Part shown: piece by piece, positions 42,453-42,792 of the stretch | Layout of the letters: the number at the start of each line of letters is the position of its first letter | Numbering within the stretch: position 1 is the first letter of the stretch | Origin: Hydrogenimonas thermophila | GTDB lineage: Bacteria; Campylobacterota; Campylobacteria; Campylobacterales; Hydrogenimonadaceae | Length of the DNA: 42,792 nt | Reading direction: 5' to 3' | NCBI RefSeq assembly: GCF_900115615.1 | Contig: NZ_FOXB01000018.1 | Coordinates: 1 to 42,792, forward strand | Position numbers and translations under genes: made by a program | Notes under the pieces: model-generated | What the model was told of the DNA's origin: nothing | The model's input: the letters and a program-made list of their open reading frames with translations, nothing else | Databases searched by the model: none

Positions 42453-42792
42453 GTCCATACTTGATTCTTGTCATACAAATAAGTGTTAAAGCTTCTGTAA
42501 GATCATATGTTGTTTCAACAATTTTTCTACCAATATTTTCAACTTTATTCAAATGTAAAATATTGATGACAAAGCTTCTAAGAATAGATAATGCAAAAGC
42601 ACCTTTATTGACTTTGCATTTATCTTCATTTAATGCAGTATCTTTGTAAAAGTGCATTGTTTCAACACTCCATTCACAAAGAATTTTTGTTAAAAAAGTT
42701 TTAGCATCATTATACTCATTTGATATATAGTAATGTGTTGTAGTCTCTTGATTATCAACGGTTTTATCAATACTACAGCTATACTTGATAGG
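42445..42792 (-). pseudogene. ISAs1-family transposase C-terminal part, split by IS982
   Basis: The minus strand, open to the window edge, encodes THYYISNEYNDAKTFL, then LCEWSVETMHFYKDTALNED and a GAFALSILRSFVINILHL segment. This matches the C-terminus of ISAs1/H-repeat transposases (HYYISSL..., HWxIEnxLHWxLDVxFxED, NLAxLRRxxLNLL). Joining across the IS982 target site restores the original ending RIKYGLIK followed by TGA supplied by 41449-41451. The 5' part lies outside the window. Confidence 0.7.

Overview
The window comes from a Campylobacterota (epsilonproteobacterial) chromosome, probably a free-living sulfidic or hydrogen-using relative such as Sulfurovum or Sulfurimonas; the genus is inference. 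It is AT-rich. The 5' end of a 16S rRNA gene lies at the left edge. The gene order rplY-pth-lptF/G-like-lysA-HAD-pheA-hisC-fliF-fliG-fliH-dxs, and the order fabH-plsX-rpmF-DUF177-ndk-ferredoxin, match what I recall of Campylobacter jejuni.

Region 1 (1-25.3 kb) is housekeeping, nearly all on the minus strand. It holds the rrn promoter and 16S start; a fatty-acid, L32 and Ndk block; a ferredoxin; metK diverging from a 2-Cys peroxiredoxin; dxs with the flagellar MS-ring/switch genes fliFGH at the end of an amino-acid biosynthesis operon; lysA, an Lpt-type permease, pth and rplY; pilT, transaldolase and a Uma2-family protein; and the N-end-rule proteolysis set aat-clpA-clpS followed by a sulfhydrylase-type PLP enzyme. 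bioD is a lone plus-strand gene.

Region 2 (25.9-32.9 kb) is mostly cell envelope: a glycine-zipper protein, an outer-membrane barrel, a small Met/His-tailed periplasmic protein next to a two-component system, a glutathionylspermidine-synthase-like ATP-grasp enzyme with a UPF0323 lipoprotein, and a large porin. The porin gene is bracketed by a perfect 20-bp inverted repeat in its leader and a long alternative hairpin after its terminator.

Region 3 (32.9-37.9 kb) is a [NiFe]-hydrogenase operon: pentaheme lipoprotein cytochrome, Tat-exported small subunit, large subunit, maturation protease. There is no cytochrome b gene beside it, and one proximal-cluster cysteine of the small subunit is replaced by Asn.

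Region 4 (38.05-38.95 kb) is the most novel part. Two tandem units each contain an extended -10 promoter, a roughly 90-100 nt plus-strand element that folds into a four-way junction with a loop-loop pseudoknot, and a convergent gene for a PBECR/barnase-EndoU-like nuclease. The second nuclease gene is intact and the first is decayed. The two RNAs differ in sequence but keep the same pairings through compensatory changes.

Region 5 (39.0-42.8 kb) has pyrB-pabB and then an insertion-sequence pile-up. A decayed Uma2 gene is cut by an IS982-family copy, which is cut by an IS21-family end, which is cut by an ISAs1-family relic. The relic is split by a second IS982-family copy with a clean 8-bp target duplication and an in-frame TGA.
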